DNA of 64,000 nt from positions 3,472,001 through 3,536,000 of the forward strand of contig NZ_JACBZM010000001.1 in assembly GCF_013408525.1 (NCBI RefSeq), read 5' to 3'. The notes beneath the pieces are model-generated. The model did not search any database. It had not been told where the DNA came from and saw only the letters and a list, made by a program, of their open reading frames with translations. This DNA is from Nocardioides aromaticivorans. Lineage in GTDB: Bacteria > Actinomycetota > Actinomycetes > Propionibacteriales > Nocardioidaceae. Of the stretch, positions 1 to 7,956 are shown one piece after another. How positions within the stretch are numbered: the stretch's first letter is position 1; each line of letters starts with the position of its first letter. The translations under genes and the position numbers were made by a program.

Positions 1-12
1 GGTCTGAGACAT
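1..12 (-). CDS. greA: 5' end of a gene running off the window, probably transcription elongation factor GreA
   Basis: Only four codons are inside the window (M-S-Q-T). They read leftward from an ATG at 12-10, preceded by a good ribosome binding site (AGGAG on the minus strand, 8 nt upstream). Actinobacterial GreA proteins often start M-[ST]-Q-T, and greA lies next to the DUF4307 gene and mca in Mycobacterium tuberculosis (Rv1080c-Rv1082), the arrangement seen here. The identification is inferred from synteny and the first residues; almost no protein is visible. Confidence 0.5.
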
Positions 13-40
13 GAATGAAACTCCTGTGCTGCTCGTCGCA

Positions 41-54
41 TACCCCTGCGGGTA
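41..54. promoter_or_regulatory. Short inverted repeat in the leader of the leftward gene
   Basis: TACCC-CTGC-GGGTA has perfect 5-bp arms and a 4-nt centre. It lies between the DUF4307 stop and the leftward start codon at 12. On the minus strand a TAGACT (72-67) upstream could be the -10 of that leftward gene, which would put the repeat in its 5' leader. It could be a small hairpin or a protein site. The arms resemble CsoR-type copper operators, but are too short for that assignment. Confidence 0.25.
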
Positions 55-91
55 CATGAACGATCGAGTCTACCGGTTGAACGGGGATCGC

Positions 92-502
92 TCAGCGATA
101 GCGGGGTTGTCCCGGTGCCTTGCAGCCCAGCCACTCGACGGTCGTGGCGCGGCGCTCGGTGCGGACCTCGACCTCGTAGACCGGCCCGTCGGCCGGGTCG
201 GGGGAGAAGGTCTTCTCGCCCACGATCGCCTTGTCGTGCGAGATCGCCCGCAGCGCGCACTCGGGGTCGTCGATGTCGTCGTCGATCTCGATCCGGACCT
301 CGATCGTCGCCGTGTGGTCGTCGACGACCTCGTGGCCGATCTCCTCCGAGGCGATCTCCGGGTTGGAGTGGAAGAGCATCGCCCAGACCAGCCAGCCGAG
401 GAAGCCGAGCGCCACGACGCCCGCCAGGACGAGCACCGTGAGCCGCCGCCCGGCCGACGGGGCGCCGTACCGCTGGGCGAGGGAATCGTCGGTCGTGCTC
501 AC
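92..502 (-). CDS. DUF4307 family membrane protein (Rv1081c-like)
   Basis: A 136-residue protein with a short polar N-terminus, one membrane segment at about residues 20-41, and an outside domain of about 90 residues containing two cysteines. This matches the DUF4307 family, whose genes sit beside mca in actinobacteria. The start is the GTG at 502. It is divergent from mca and probably co-directional with greA, whose start is 80 bp downstream. The function is unknown; one anchor plus a small extracytoplasmic domain suggests an envelope role. Confidence in the family is high because of the neighbours. Confidence 0.75.
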   Translation of the reverse strand: MSTTDDSLAQRYGAPSAGRRLTVLVLAGVVALGFLGWLVWAMLFHSNPEIASEEIGHEVVDDHTATIEVRIEIDDDIDDPECALRAISHDKAIVGEKTFSPDPADGPVYEVEVRTERRATTVEWLGCKAPGQPRYR

Positions 503-530
503 CGGTTCATGGTCCCACGATGACTTTTTC

Positions 531-536
531 TACGAT
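531..536 (+). promoter_or_regulatory. -10 element for leaderless mca
   Basis: TACGAT fits TANNNT and ends 7 nt before the ATG at 544, so transcription would start at or next to the A of that ATG. This decides for the ATG at 544 over the ATG at 520, because the -10 lies downstream of 520. Confidence 0.6.
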
Positions 537-543
537 GGGCGGC

Positions 544-1443
544 ATGCCCACCTCGCACGCGCCCTCCGTCGACCGCTCCGGCCTGCGGCTGATGCACGTC
601 CACGCCCACCCCGACGACGAGTCGAGCAAGGGCGCCGCGTCGACGGCGCGGTACGTCGCCGAGGGCGCCGACGTGCAGGTGGTGACCTGCACCGGGGGTG
701 AGCGCGGCTCGATCCTCAACCCGAAGATGGACCGCCCGGAGATCCTCGAGAACATCACCGAGGTGCGCCGCCAGGAGATGGAGCGGGCCCGCGACATCCT
801 CGGCGTGAGCCAGGAGTGGCTCGGCTTCGTCGACTCCGGCTGGCCCGACGGCGACCCGAAGCCGCCGCTGCCGGAGGGCTGCTTCGGCCTGGTCCCGCTC
901 GAGGAGGCGACCGAGCGCCTGGTCCGGCTGGTGCGCGCCTTCCGCCCCCACGTGATGACGACGTACGACGAGCGCGGCGGCTACCCGCACCCCGACCACA
1001 TCCGCTGCCACGAGGTCAGCGTCGCGGCCTTCGAGGCGGCCGGCGACCCGGACCGCTTCCCCGACGCCGGCGAGCCGTGGCAGCCGCAGAAGCTCTACTA
1101 CCACCACTCCTTCAACCGGCCCCGGATGCAGGCGCTGCACGACGCGATGGTCGAGCACGGCCTGGAGTCGCCGTGGGAGGAGCGCCTGAAGGAGTGGAAG
1201 CCGGAGCCCGAGTGGGACGCGCGGATCACGACCCGGGTCCCGTGCGCGGAGTACTTCGGCGTCCGTGACCAGGCGCTGCTCGCGCACGCCACCCAGATCG
1301 ACCCCGACGGCTTCTGGTTCGCGGTGCCGCGCGAGCTGCAGGCAGAGGTGTGGCCGACCGAGGACTACGAGCTGGTGACCAGCCACGTGGAGTCCGTCGT
1401 ACCGGAGGACGACCTGTTCGCGGGGGTCACCCCTGACGCCTGA
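544..1443 (+). CDS. mca: Mycothiol S-conjugate amidase
   Basis: A cytoplasmic zinc amidase that cleaves mycothiol S-conjugates to release a mercapturic acid and GlcN-Ins, the detoxification arm of mycothiol metabolism. The 299-residue protein (from 544) has the LmbE/PIG-L signature HAHPDDE near residues 20-26, whose His-Asp-Asp are metal and catalytic residues, and a second HPDH motif near residue 150. The homologous deacetylase MshB has the same fold. I prefer Mca because of length and because greA-DUF4307-mca is its conserved neighbourhood. The start at 544 is set by a -10 element 7 nt upstream. The downstream small membrane protein matches the position of Rv1083. Confidence 0.9.
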   Translation: MPTSHAPSVDRSGLRLMHVHAHPDDESSKGAASTARYVAEGADVQVVTCTGGERGSILNPKMDRPEILENITEVRRQEMERARDILGVSQEWLGFVDSGWPDGDPKPPLPEGCFGLVPLEEATERLVRLVRAFRPHVMTTYDERGGYPHPDHIRCHEVSVAAFEAAGDPDRFPDAGEPWQPQKLYYHHSFNRPRMQALHDAMVEHGLESPWEERLKEWKPEPEWDARITTRVPCAEYFGVRDQALLAHATQIDPDGFWFAVPRELQAEVWPTEDYELVTSHVESVVPEDDLFAGVTPDA

Positions 1444-1468
1444 GCGGGCGTCCTGAGACACTGGGCCT

Positions 1469-1711
1469 ATGCATGCCCTCGCCGCCACCGTCGTCAACAC
1501 GCTCGTCCGCGCCGAGGACAAGGCGCCCGAGGACAAGGACGTCGTCGCGGGCTGGACGGCGTTCTGGATCTTCATCGGCCTGATCGTGGCGGTCGTGGTG
1601 ATCGGCATAGCCCTGACCCGCAGCCTGCGCACCGCGCAGAAGGCCAAGGACGCCGGCGTGTACGGCGACGGCACGTCCGCCGACGCCACCGACGCCGACC
1701 GGACCGAGTGA
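1469..1711 (+). CDS. Small single-pass membrane protein downstream of mca (Rv1083-like position)
   Basis: An 80-residue protein with a charged N-terminal stretch, one strongly hydrophobic segment at about residues 27-50, and a short Lys/Asp-rich tail. It follows mca by 25 nt. A -10-like GACACT (1457-1462) lies 6 nt before the ATG, so it may have its own leaderless transcript. Position and size match the uncharacterised small protein that follows mca in other actinobacteria. No function can be read from the sequence. Confidence 0.7.
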   Translation: MHALAATVVNTLVRAEDKAPEDKDVVAGWTAFWIFIGLIVAVVVIGIALTRSLRTAQKAKDAGVYGDGTSADATDADRTE

Positions 1712-1749
1712 TCGGCGTGGTGATCGGCGTGGCCCGGTGATCGGCATCG
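1709..1749. repeat. Short tandem duplication between two genes
   Basis: TGATCGGCGTGG occurs at 1709-1720 and again at 1721-1732. A third, diverged copy at 1738-1749 contains the start of the LysE-family gene. The first copy holds the stop codon of the upstream gene. The GTGs of the extra copies are out of frame with the downstream gene, so they are not alternative starts. Confidence 0.8.
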
Positions 1750-2384
1750 ACCAGCTGCTCGGCTTCGGCCTCGCGGCGCTCGTCGTCATCGTCATCCCGG
1801 GCCCGAGCGTCGTCTTCGTCGTCGGCCGGGCCGTGTCGTACGGCCAGCGGGTCGCGCTCGCCAGCGTGCTGGGCAACACCGCCGGGCTGTTCCTCGTGAT
1901 GGGCCTGGTCTGCCTCGGGCTCGGCGCGGTCGTCGCCGAGTCGCAGCTCGTCTTCAACGCCATCAAGCTCGCCGGCGCGGCCTTCCTCGTCTGGCTGGGC
2001 GTCCAGGCCTTCCGGCACCGCCGCGAGATGCAGTTCGGGGCCACCGGCGAGCGGGCCCCGGTGGAGGGCTGGCGGGCCTTCCGCCAGGGCTTCGTGGTCG
2101 GGGTGAGCAACCCGAAGGGCTTCCTGATGTTCGCGGCCATCCTGCCGCCGTTCGTCGACCGGTCCGCCGGTGCGCCCGCCGTCCCCGCGCAGATGTTCAC
2201 GCTGGGCTGTGTGGCGATCCTGCTCGGCCTGCTCTGCGACTCGACCTGGGCCTTCGCCGCGGGGCGGGCGCGCGACTGGTTCGTCGCGTCGGAGCGGCGC
2301 GGGAGCGTGCTCGGCGCCATCGGCGGGACGTCGATGATCGGGCTGGGCGTCGGGATGGCGCTCACCGGTCACGCCGACAGGTAG
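1737..2384 (+). CDS. LysE/RhtB family amino-acid exporter
   Basis: A 215-residue inner-membrane protein with about six hydrophobic segments and the family hallmark near the N-terminus (IPGPSVVFVVGRAVSYG). It also has the NPKGFLMF motif in the middle, both typical of LysE/RhtB/CadD efflux proteins for amino acids such as lysine, homoserine or threonine; the substrate is not predictable. The start is a GTG with no obvious Shine-Dalgarno sequence. The 3' end overlaps the convergent TetR gene by 16 bp. Confidence 0.8.
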   Translation: MIGIDQLLGFGLAALVVIVIPGPSVVFVVGRAVSYGQRVALASVLGNTAGLFLVMGLVCLGLGAVVAESQLVFNAIKLAGAAFLVWLGVQAFRHRREMQFGATGERAPVEGWRAFRQGFVVGVSNPKGFLMFAAILPPFVDRSAGAPAVPAQMFTLGCVAILLGLLCDSTWAFAAGRARDWFVASERRGSVLGAIGGTSMIGLGVGMALTGHADR

Positions 2385-2962
2385 CCCCCGACCAGCGCGA
2401 CCATCTCGTCGAGCAGGGTGTCGCGGCTGACCGCCGGGGGCTGGTCGAGCACCCACCGCAGGGCGAGGTTCTCGATCGCGAGGACGACCACCCACGCGGC
2501 GACGGCCGCCGAGGGGCGCTGGGAGCTCTCGGGCCGCGCGGCGAGGTAGGTCGTGACCAGCTCGCGGACCCGCCGCTCGAGCGCGGCGCGGCGGTCCCGG
2601 TTGCGGCCGATCGGCAGCTCCTCCGCCACGACCCGCAGCACGACGGGGTCGGCCTCGAGGGCGCTGACCAGCGCGTCGGCGGTCGCCCGCACCATGCCGG
2701 GGCCGAACTCCCCGATCCGGTCGCCCAGCGACGCGGCCACCTGCTCGGCGACCTCCGCCCAGTAGCGGTCGATCACCACGTCGAGGATCGCGGCCTTGTC
2801 GGGGAAGTACTGGTAGAGCGAGCCCGGGCTGACGCCGGCGGCGGTGGCGACCCGGTTGGTGCTGAACGCGTCGTAGCCGTGCCTGACGAGCACCTCGCGG
2901 CCGGCCGCGACGATCCGCTCGACCATCTCGCGCGAACGGGCCTGCTGGGGAGCCTTGCGCAT
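2369..2962 (-). CDS. TetR family transcriptional regulator
   Basis: A 197-residue regulator. The N-terminal TetR helix-turn-helix is clear at about residues 10-58 (AFSTNRVATAAGVSPGSLYQYFPDKAAIL). The C-terminal ligand-binding half is helical and not assignable to a ligand. Its ATG overlaps the stop codon of the GGDEF gene by one base (TGATG), so the two are one transcription unit and probably translationally coupled. That operon is divergent from the DUF2236 oxygenase gene, whose promoter contains an inverted repeat of a size TetR dimers bind (4021-4036). Confidence 0.9.
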   Translation of the reverse strand: MRKAPQQARSREMVERIVAAGREVLVRHGYDAFSTNRVATAAGVSPGSLYQYFPDKAAILDVVIDRYWAEVAEQVAASLGDRIGEFGPGMVRATADALVSALEADPVVLRVVAEELPIGRNRDRRAALERRVRELVTTYLAARPESSQRPSAAVAAWVVVLAIENLALRWVLDQPPAVSRDTLLDEMVALVGGYLSA

Positions 2963-3921
2963 CAGGCGGAGCGGGCCCGCAGGTGGCGCCGCTTGACGTC
3001 GTACATGCTCGCGTCGGCCTGCAGGAGGGCGTCCGGCAGCAGGTCGATGTCGGTGAGGGCGGCCGTGCCGATGCTGGCCCGGCGCCCGATGGCCTGCTCG
3101 AGGCGCGACTGGAGCTCGTCGGGCGCGAGGTCGCGGGAGAAGACGGCGAACTCGTCGCCACCGATGCGGGCGACCACGTCGGTGTCGCGCACGCTGGACT
3201 GCAGCGCCGTCGCGACCTTGCGCAGCAGGCGGTCGCCCGCCTCGTGCCCGTCGGAGTCGTTGACGACCTTGAGCCCGTCGAGGTCGACGAAGGCGACGGC
3301 ACCGGCGCCGGTGCTCTCGGCCCAGCGGTGCCGGGCGAGCTCGAAGAAGCCGCGGCGGTTGCGCAGCCCGGTCAGGTCGTCGGTGACGGCCAGGTGGTGG
3401 GTGGCCTCGCGCAGCGCGACGGCGCTCGCGAGCTGGGCGTGGACCTGGACCTTGTCGAGCGCGACGGACGTGGCGTTGGCGAGGCCCTGCAGCAGCGAGA
3501 TCTCGGCCTCGGTCGGCGTGTGCGGCTCGGCCCAGTAGGTGCCGATCGCGGCGATCGGGTCGAGCGCGCGGACCGGGACCATCAGCATGCTGGTCACGAA
3601 GGTCGGGCGGTAGGCCTCGTGGGGGACCCGCTCGTCGGCGTAGATGTCGGGGATCGCCACGTGGGTGCGCTCGAGCATGGCGACACCGCTGATGCAGGCC
3701 TCGAGCGGGAACCGGTGACCCTTCCACAGCGGCGCGATCGCGTCCTCGTCGGCGTAGTAGCACTGGTCGCCGTCGCGCAGGACGAAGGTCGCGCCGTCGC
3801 AGGCGCCGAGGTCGCGGGCGGCGGTGCGGACGACCTCCTGCACCTCCTGCAGCGAGCCGGCCATCGACAGCTGCTGGACCGCGACGAGCAGCCGCTCCAG
3901 TCCTGACGTCACGTCGCCCAT
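2962..3921 (-). CDS. GAF-GGDEF protein, probable diguanylate cyclase
   Basis: A 319-residue soluble protein with an N-terminal GAF-like sensor domain at about residues 5-165 and a GGDEF domain at about 175-315. The active-site motif GGDEF is intact at residues 254-258. RDTD at 245-248 sits five residues upstream, the position of the allosteric c-di-GMP inhibitory site, so it should make c-di-GMP and be product-inhibited. No EAL domain or membrane segment is visible. The start ATG has a purine-rich GGGAGGAG upstream. It is first in an operon with the TetR gene, which suggests the GAF ligand and the regulator respond to related cues. Confidence 0.88.
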   Translation of the reverse strand: MGDVTSGLERLLVAVQQLSMAGSLQEVQEVVRTAARDLGACDGATFVLRDGDQCYYADEDAIAPLWKGHRFPLEACISGVAMLERTHVAIPDIYADERVPHEAYRPTFVTSMLMVPVRALDPIAAIGTYWAEPHTPTEAEISLLQGLANATSVALDKVQVHAQLASAVALREATHHLAVTDDLTGLRNRRGFFELARHRWAESTGAGAVAFVDLDGLKVVNDSDGHEAGDRLLRKVATALQSSVRDTDVVARIGGDEFAVFSRDLAPDELQSRLEQAIGRRASIGTAALTDIDLLPDALLQADASMYDVKRRHLRARSA

Positions 3922-4014
3922 GCCCTTCTCCTCCCAGATCCGACGGCCCCATCATCACACCCAGCCGGGGGCGTGGCGTCGGGGATCCTCATCCGGACGG
4001 CCAAATTTCGCGAC

Positions 4015-4044
4015 TTGAATGCGAGCGATGACTCGCGTCACGAT
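4015..4044 (+). promoter_or_regulatory. Promoter with a palindromic operator in the spacer, for the DUF2236 gene
   Basis: TTGAAT (4015-4020) and CACGAT (4039-4044) are spaced 18 bp, like a housekeeping sigma promoter, and the -10 is 6 nt before the ATG at 4051. The spacer holds GCGAG-N6-CTCGC (4021-4036), a perfect 16-bp inverted repeat. A repressor there would block the promoter. The divergent TetR protein is the natural candidate, by inference only. Confidence 0.5.
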
Positions 4045-4050
4045 GTTGGC

Positions 4051-5307
4051 ATGACCGCAGACCTCGCCGCCACCCCCGGCACGCCGACCGAACCGTCGTA
4101 CCCGACCCGCTTCCGGGCAGGCGGCGACCGCAACCGGCGCCTGGGCCGCCCGCTGAAGGTCGTCGGCCGGGTCAAGGGCGTCGACGAGGCCCTGCTGGAC
4201 CGGATCGGACGCGGCATGTACGAGCGCGACGAGCTGGGCGCCCGGCTCGCGGACGCGATCCGGTTGCGAGCAGGCACTCCCGGCAGGGTCGAGATGGGCC
4301 AGTTCCGCGCCGCCCTCGCCCACGGGATCGACGCGGTGCCGGACGCCCCGCCGGCGCTGCGCGCGTTCTTCGAGGAGGTGCAGGCCGAGCCGGCCTGGCT
4401 GGACCGTGCCCTGGTCGAGGAGGGCGCCCGGGTGTTCCGCCGGCTGGGCCAGAACGCGCAGGACGTGCTGCTGCAGCTCTCGCTCGTCGGCGGCTACCGG
4501 TTCGGCGGCCCCACCGACCTGCTGGTCGCGACCGGCGGCCTGACCGGCGGCCAGACGCTGCGCCGGCTCGCCGAGACGCAGAAGTGGGGCGCCGCGCTGG
4601 CCAACCCGGAGGCGCTGCTGCCGGTCCAGGGCGAGGGCTGGCGGCTGACCGTGCACGTGCGGCTGATGCACGCCCTGGTCAACCACGCCTTCGAGGACCA
4701 GTGGGACACCGCGACGTGGGGCCTGCCGATCAACCAGGCCGACCAGGCCTCGACGCTGGGCCTGTTCGACGGAGTGCTGATCATCGGCTCGCGCGCGCTG
4801 GGCGTGCCGGTGTCGGGCCGGGAGTCGCGGGCGCTGATGCACCTGTGGAAGTACGTCGGCTGGCTGATGGGCGTGCACGAGGACTTCCTCGTCGACGACG
4901 AGTGGGAGCGGCACCGCATCGACTACCACGTGCTGCTCGCGCAGGGCCCGATGACCGAGGCCGGTCCCGCCCTGGCGCAGGCCGTCGTCGACGCGCAGGC
5001 CGAGCGGCACTACCCGGGCTGGCCAGCTGCGCTGCAGGGGGTGCGGGCGCGCTACGAGCGCGAACGGCTGCTCTCCATGCTCACCGTCTTCCTCGGTCCG
5101 GAGAGCATGCGCGAGTTCGGGCTGCCGATGCGGCCGCCGTGGGCGCACGCCTACCTGGTCGGCCTGAACACGCTGCGCTACCGGGTGCTGCGGCACCTGC
5201 CCGGCGGCAAGGACCGACTGTGGCGGTGGGGCGGCCGGCGGGCGCAGTGGCTGCTGGACAGCTACTTCCAGGGGGATGCCGAGGACGTGGGGAAGCTCAG
5301 GGCGTGA
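4051..5307 (+). CDS. DUF2236 (Lcp/MpaB-like) putative heme oxygenase
   Basis: A 418-residue protein of the DUF2236 family, which includes the b-type-heme rubber oxygenase Lcp (latex clearing protein) and MpaB-like oxygenases. The conserved core is visible as VHVRLMHALVNH near the centre, with Arg and the putative heme-ligand His, followed by WGLPINQADQASTLGLF. No Tat or Sec signal is present, unlike secreted Lcp proteins, so it probably acts inside the cell on an unknown substrate. The start at 4051 is chosen because the -10 element lies 6 nt upstream; an in-frame ATG at 3973 precedes the promoter. The divergent TetR-GGDEF operon may control it. Confidence 0.75.
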   Translation: MTADLAATPGTPTEPSYPTRFRAGGDRNRRLGRPLKVVGRVKGVDEALLDRIGRGMYERDELGARLADAIRLRAGTPGRVEMGQFRAALAHGIDAVPDAPPALRAFFEEVQAEPAWLDRALVEEGARVFRRLGQNAQDVLLQLSLVGGYRFGGPTDLLVATGGLTGGQTLRRLAETQKWGAALANPEALLPVQGEGWRLTVHVRLMHALVNHAFEDQWDTATWGLPINQADQASTLGLFDGVLIIGSRALGVPVSGRESRALMHLWKYVGWLMGVHEDFLVDDEWERHRIDYHVLLAQGPMTEAGPALAQAVVDAQAERHYPGWPAALQGVRARYERERLLSMLTVFLGPESMREFGLPMRPPWAHAYLVGLNTLRYRVLRHLPGGKDRLWRWGGRRAQWLLDSYFQGDAEDVGKLRA

Positions 5308-5370
5308 GCTGCTGACCGTCGAGCCGGATCGCGCGCGATGGTTGTCGGCAGGCTGTGGGAGATTGCTGCC

Positions 5371-5754
5371 GTGCCGCGCCCGACCCGTCCCGACGTCCCC
5401 GGCGAGTACCTCGCCCGCCTGCGGGCGATCTTCGGCCGCCTGCCGGAGTGCCTCGAGGAGGAGGCGTGGGTCGGGGTCCGCTGGCGCGTCGGGGGTACGA
5501 CGACGACCGTCGCCCACGTCTTCGGTGGCGAGGACCAGCTCTTCCGGATCACCTTCCGCGCCGAGCCCGACGAGGTGATGGCCTTCCAGCACCTGGGTGC
5601 GCCCTACTTCCGCTCCGACTGGGGCGCCAACGTCGTCGGCATGCTCATCGACGGCGACACCGATTGGGAGGAGCTCGGCGAGCTGCTCACCGACTCGTTC
5701 TGCCTGCAGGCGCCGCAGCGGCTGGTCGACCTCGTGGACCGGCCGACTGCCTGA
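5371..5754 (+). CDS. MmcQ/YjbR family protein
   Basis: A 127-residue soluble protein of the YjbR (DUF419) family, a small double-wing fold seen in many bacteria and often annotated as DNA-binding without a proven role. The motif around TVAHVFGGEDQLFRITFRAE and the closing LTDSFCLQAP segment fit the family. I start it at the GTG at 5371, not the upstream ATG at 5338, because GAGATT 6 nt upstream resembles the leaderless -10 used by neighbouring genes. The next gene, an SOS-type promoter followed by a nuclease, is transcribed separately. Confidence 0.65.
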   Translation: MPRPTRPDVPGEYLARLRAIFGRLPECLEEEAWVGVRWRVGGTTTTVAHVFGGEDQLFRITFRAEPDEVMAFQHLGAPYFRSDWGANVVGMLIDGDTDWEELGELLTDSFCLQAPQRLVDLVDRPTA

Positions 5755-5786
5755 GTCGTCCACAGGTCCCGCAAGAGCCCTGGCAT

Positions 5787-5809
5787 TCGAACATGTGTTC
5801 GAGTATCAT
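5787..5809 (+). promoter_or_regulatory. LexA (SOS) box and -10 element of the DUF222/HNH gene
   Basis: TCGAAC-ATGT-GTTCGA at 5787-5802 is a perfect match to the Gram-positive/mycobacterial SOS box TCGAAC-N4-GTTCGA. The -10 TATCAT follows at 5804-5809, one base after the box, and the ATG at 5816 is 6 nt further on. LexA bound here would cover the spacer and occlude the promoter, so the gene should be induced by DNA damage. Confidence 0.85.
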
Positions 5810-5815
5810 ATGGGT

Positions 5816-7153
5816 ATGGCAGCGCAGCTCACGGCGGAGGAGGTCCGGTCGTTCGTCGACCGAATCACCGCTGGCGTGTGCCCGGACGACCCGGCCGCGC
5901 AGATCGACGTGATCGCGGCGCTGGAGACGTTGAAGTCGGCAGCGGCTGCGGTGCAGGCCGAGCTCTCCGTCGTGTACGACGCCCGCCGCCGCGCCGACGA
6001 GGCAGCGGCCGGGGTCCAGGCGGCCCGCCAGGGCCGTGGTGTCGCCTCCGAGATCGCGCTCGCCCGTCGTGAGTCACCCCACCGCGGGCAGGTCCTTCTC
6101 GGTCTGGCGAAGGTGCTGCACGCCGAGATGCCGCACACCCTGGCCCGCCTGCGCGACGGCTCTCTCTCCGAATACCGAGCCACTCTTCTCGCTCGCGAGA
6201 CGGCTTGTCTGCCGGTGGAGCTGCGGATGTTCGCCGACGAGGAGACCTGTGCCGACCCGAGTGCGCTCGACGGGGTCGGGACAAGGGAGTTGGTCGGCCG
6301 GATCCGGCGGCTGGTGGCCGAGGTCGACCCCGCCGCCGTCGCGGCCCGTGCCCGCAAGGCGCAGGGTGACAGGAATGTGACGGTCCGGCCGGCGCCGGAC
6401 ACGATGACCTACCTGACCGCACTGGTCCCGGTCGCCCAAGGGGTCGCGGCCTACGCCGCGCTCCGCAAGGCAGCTGAGGCGGCCCGCGCCGCGGGCGATC
6501 CCCGCAGCCTGGGCCAGCTGATGGCCGACCTGCTCGTCGCGCGGGTCACCGGTGTCGCCGAGTCCGGCACCCCTGAAGCAGCGCCGGCGGTGCCGGTCAC
6601 GGTGGATGTGGTGATCTCGGACGAGTCCCTGGCCGGTGGCCACGCCCCCGCCGAGGTGTCCGCGGACGGCGTACCTGCTGAGGTGGTCCCGGCCGAGGTT
6701 GCCCGCAACCTCCTCGCCACCGCCCTCGACAGCGACGTGACCGCCTGGTTCCGATGCCTGTACCGCAACCGCCTGGGCCGGCTGGTCTCGATGACCACCC
6801 GCAACCGGTTCCACACCAAGGCGATGGGTGAGTTCCTCGCCCTGCGCGGTGCCGGGATCTGCGCCACCCCCTTCTGCGACGCACCCATCCGGCACAACGA
6901 CCACATCACCCCCGTCGCCGACGGCGGCAACACCACCGTCGACGACGGCCAAGGCCTGTGCCAGACCTGCAACCACGCCAAACAAGCCCCCGGCTGGCGA
7001 CAACACCAGGTCGGACATCCCGTCGACCGTCACCAGGTCGAGACGATCACCCCGACCGGCCACCGCTACACCGCCACCGCGCCCGCCCCACCCGGCTGGC
7101 GAGAACCCCGCTACGTCCAGACCGGCCCCGGCCGCTACCAGCTCATCGCCTGA
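5816..7153 (+). CDS. DUF222/HNH endonuclease family protein (13E12-like), SOS box in promoter
   Basis: A 445-residue protein: an N-terminal DUF222 helical region of about 300 residues and a C-terminal HNH nuclease domain. The HNH part carries a zinc-knuckle pattern (C-x4-C, then C-x2-C-NH) and the HNDH core, so it looks catalytically intact. The family includes the multi-copy 13E12 repeat proteins of Mycobacterium tuberculosis, several of which are in the LexA regulon. The start at 5816 is preferred over the ATG at 5810 because the TATCAT -10 abuts 5810. Whether this class is mobile, a restriction-type nuclease or a host repair enzyme is not settled. Confidence 0.88.
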   Translation: MAAQLTAEEVRSFVDRITAGVCPDDPAAQIDVIAALETLKSAAAAVQAELSVVYDARRRADEAAAGVQAARQGRGVASEIALARRESPHRGQVLLGLAKVLHAEMPHTLARLRDGSLSEYRATLLARETACLPVELRMFADEETCADPSALDGVGTRELVGRIRRLVAEVDPAAVAARARKAQGDRNVTVRPAPDTMTYLTALVPVAQGVAAYAALRKAAEAARAAGDPRSLGQLMADLLVARVTGVAESGTPEAAPAVPVTVDVVISDESLAGGHAPAEVSADGVPAEVVPAEVARNLLATALDSDVTAWFRCLYRNRLGRLVSMTTRNRFHTKAMGEFLALRGAGICATPFCDAPIRHNDHITPVADGGNTTVDDGQGLCQTCNHAKQAPGWRQHQVGHPVDRHQVETITPTGHRYTATAPAPPGWREPRYVQTGPGRYQLIA

Positions 7154-7169
7154 CGGCCACGGGCTCCTC

Positions 7170-7175
7170 TAGTGT
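7170..7175 (+). promoter_or_regulatory. -10 element for a leaderless crotonase gene
   Basis: TAGTGT ends 7 nt before the GTG at 7183 and fixes that start. It lies just after the stop codon of the HNH gene. Confidence 0.55.
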
Positions 7176-7182
7176 CGGTCGG

Positions 7183-7953
7183 GTGAGCGAGCCCACCGAC
7201 GAGATCGCCGTCCGCACCATCCGCCACGAGCGGACCCTGATCATCGGCCTCGACCGGCCGGCGAAGCGCAACGCGATCAACAGTGCGGTGACCCGCGGCC
7301 TCGACGAGGCGCTCAACCTGCTCGAGGACGACGACGAGCTGTGGTGCGGCGTCCTCGCCGGCGGCCCCGCCGTGTTCTCCGCCGGAGCCGACCTGGCCGA
7401 GGGCGCGGGGGAGCCGACGGAGCGCGGCGGGATCGCCGGGATCATGTCGCGCGTGCGGCCCAAGCCGCTCATCGCCGCGGTCGAGGGGCTCGCGCTGGGC
7501 GGAGGCTTCGAGCTCGTGCTCTGCTGCGACCTGGTCGTCGCGTCTCGTACGGCGGCCTTCGGCTTCCCCGAGGTCAAGCGCGGCCTGCTGCCCGACTTCG
7601 GCGGGGTCTTCCGCGCCCCACGGGTGCTGCCCGCCAACATCGCCCGCGAGATGCTGCTGACCGGCGAGCCGATCGACGCCGAGCGAGCCGAGCGACTCGG
7701 CTTCGTCAACCGGCTGGTCGAGCCGGGGATGGCGCTGGACGTGGCGCTCGGGCTGGCGGCGACGATCTGCACCAACGCACCCCTGGCGGTGCGGGAGTCG
7801 CTGGCCCTCGCGCAGGCGGAGATCAACGGCGACGAGACGGCCGACTGGACCGCGAGCCACGCCGCGATCGACCGGCTGCTGGCGACGGCCGACCTGGCGG
7901 AGGGGTTGAACGCGTTCTTCGAGCGGCGGGACCCGGTCTGGCGCGGGCGCTAG
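7183..7953 (+). CDS. Enoyl-CoA hydratase/isomerase family protein (crotonase)
   Basis: A 256-residue soluble crotonase. The oxyanion-hole motif FSAGADL and the helix GLALGGGFELVLCCDLV are present. Glutamates at both catalytic positions of classical enoyl-CoA hydratases can be seen (in GGGFEL and in FPEVKRG), so hydration of 2-enoyl-CoA in fatty-acid or branched-acid beta-oxidation is plausible. The start GTG is set by a TAGTGT -10 7 nt upstream. It converges on the esterase gene with a 3-bp gap. The exact acyl-CoA substrate cannot be read. Confidence 0.85.
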   Translation: MSEPTDEIAVRTIRHERTLIIGLDRPAKRNAINSAVTRGLDEALNLLEDDDELWCGVLAGGPAVFSAGADLAEGAGEPTERGGIAGIMSRVRPKPLIAAVEGLALGGGFELVLCCDLVVASRTAAFGFPEVKRGLLPDFGGVFRAPRVLPANIAREMLLTGEPIDAERAERLGFVNRLVEPGMALDVALGLAATICTNAPLAVRESLALAQAEINGDETADWTASHAAIDRLLATADLAEGLNAFFERRDPVWRGR

Positions 7954-7956
7954 CCG

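Noticed and set aside
41..54. CsoR-type copper operator
   Set aside because: TACCC-N4-GGGTA resembles CsoR sites but the arms are only 5 bp, it lies in the leader of a probable greA gene, and no copper gene is adjacent.
11..523. Open frame covering the DUF4307 gene on the opposite strand
   Set aside because: It is an antisense shadow of a gene with a clear family and synteny. Long open frames on all strands are expected at this G+C content.
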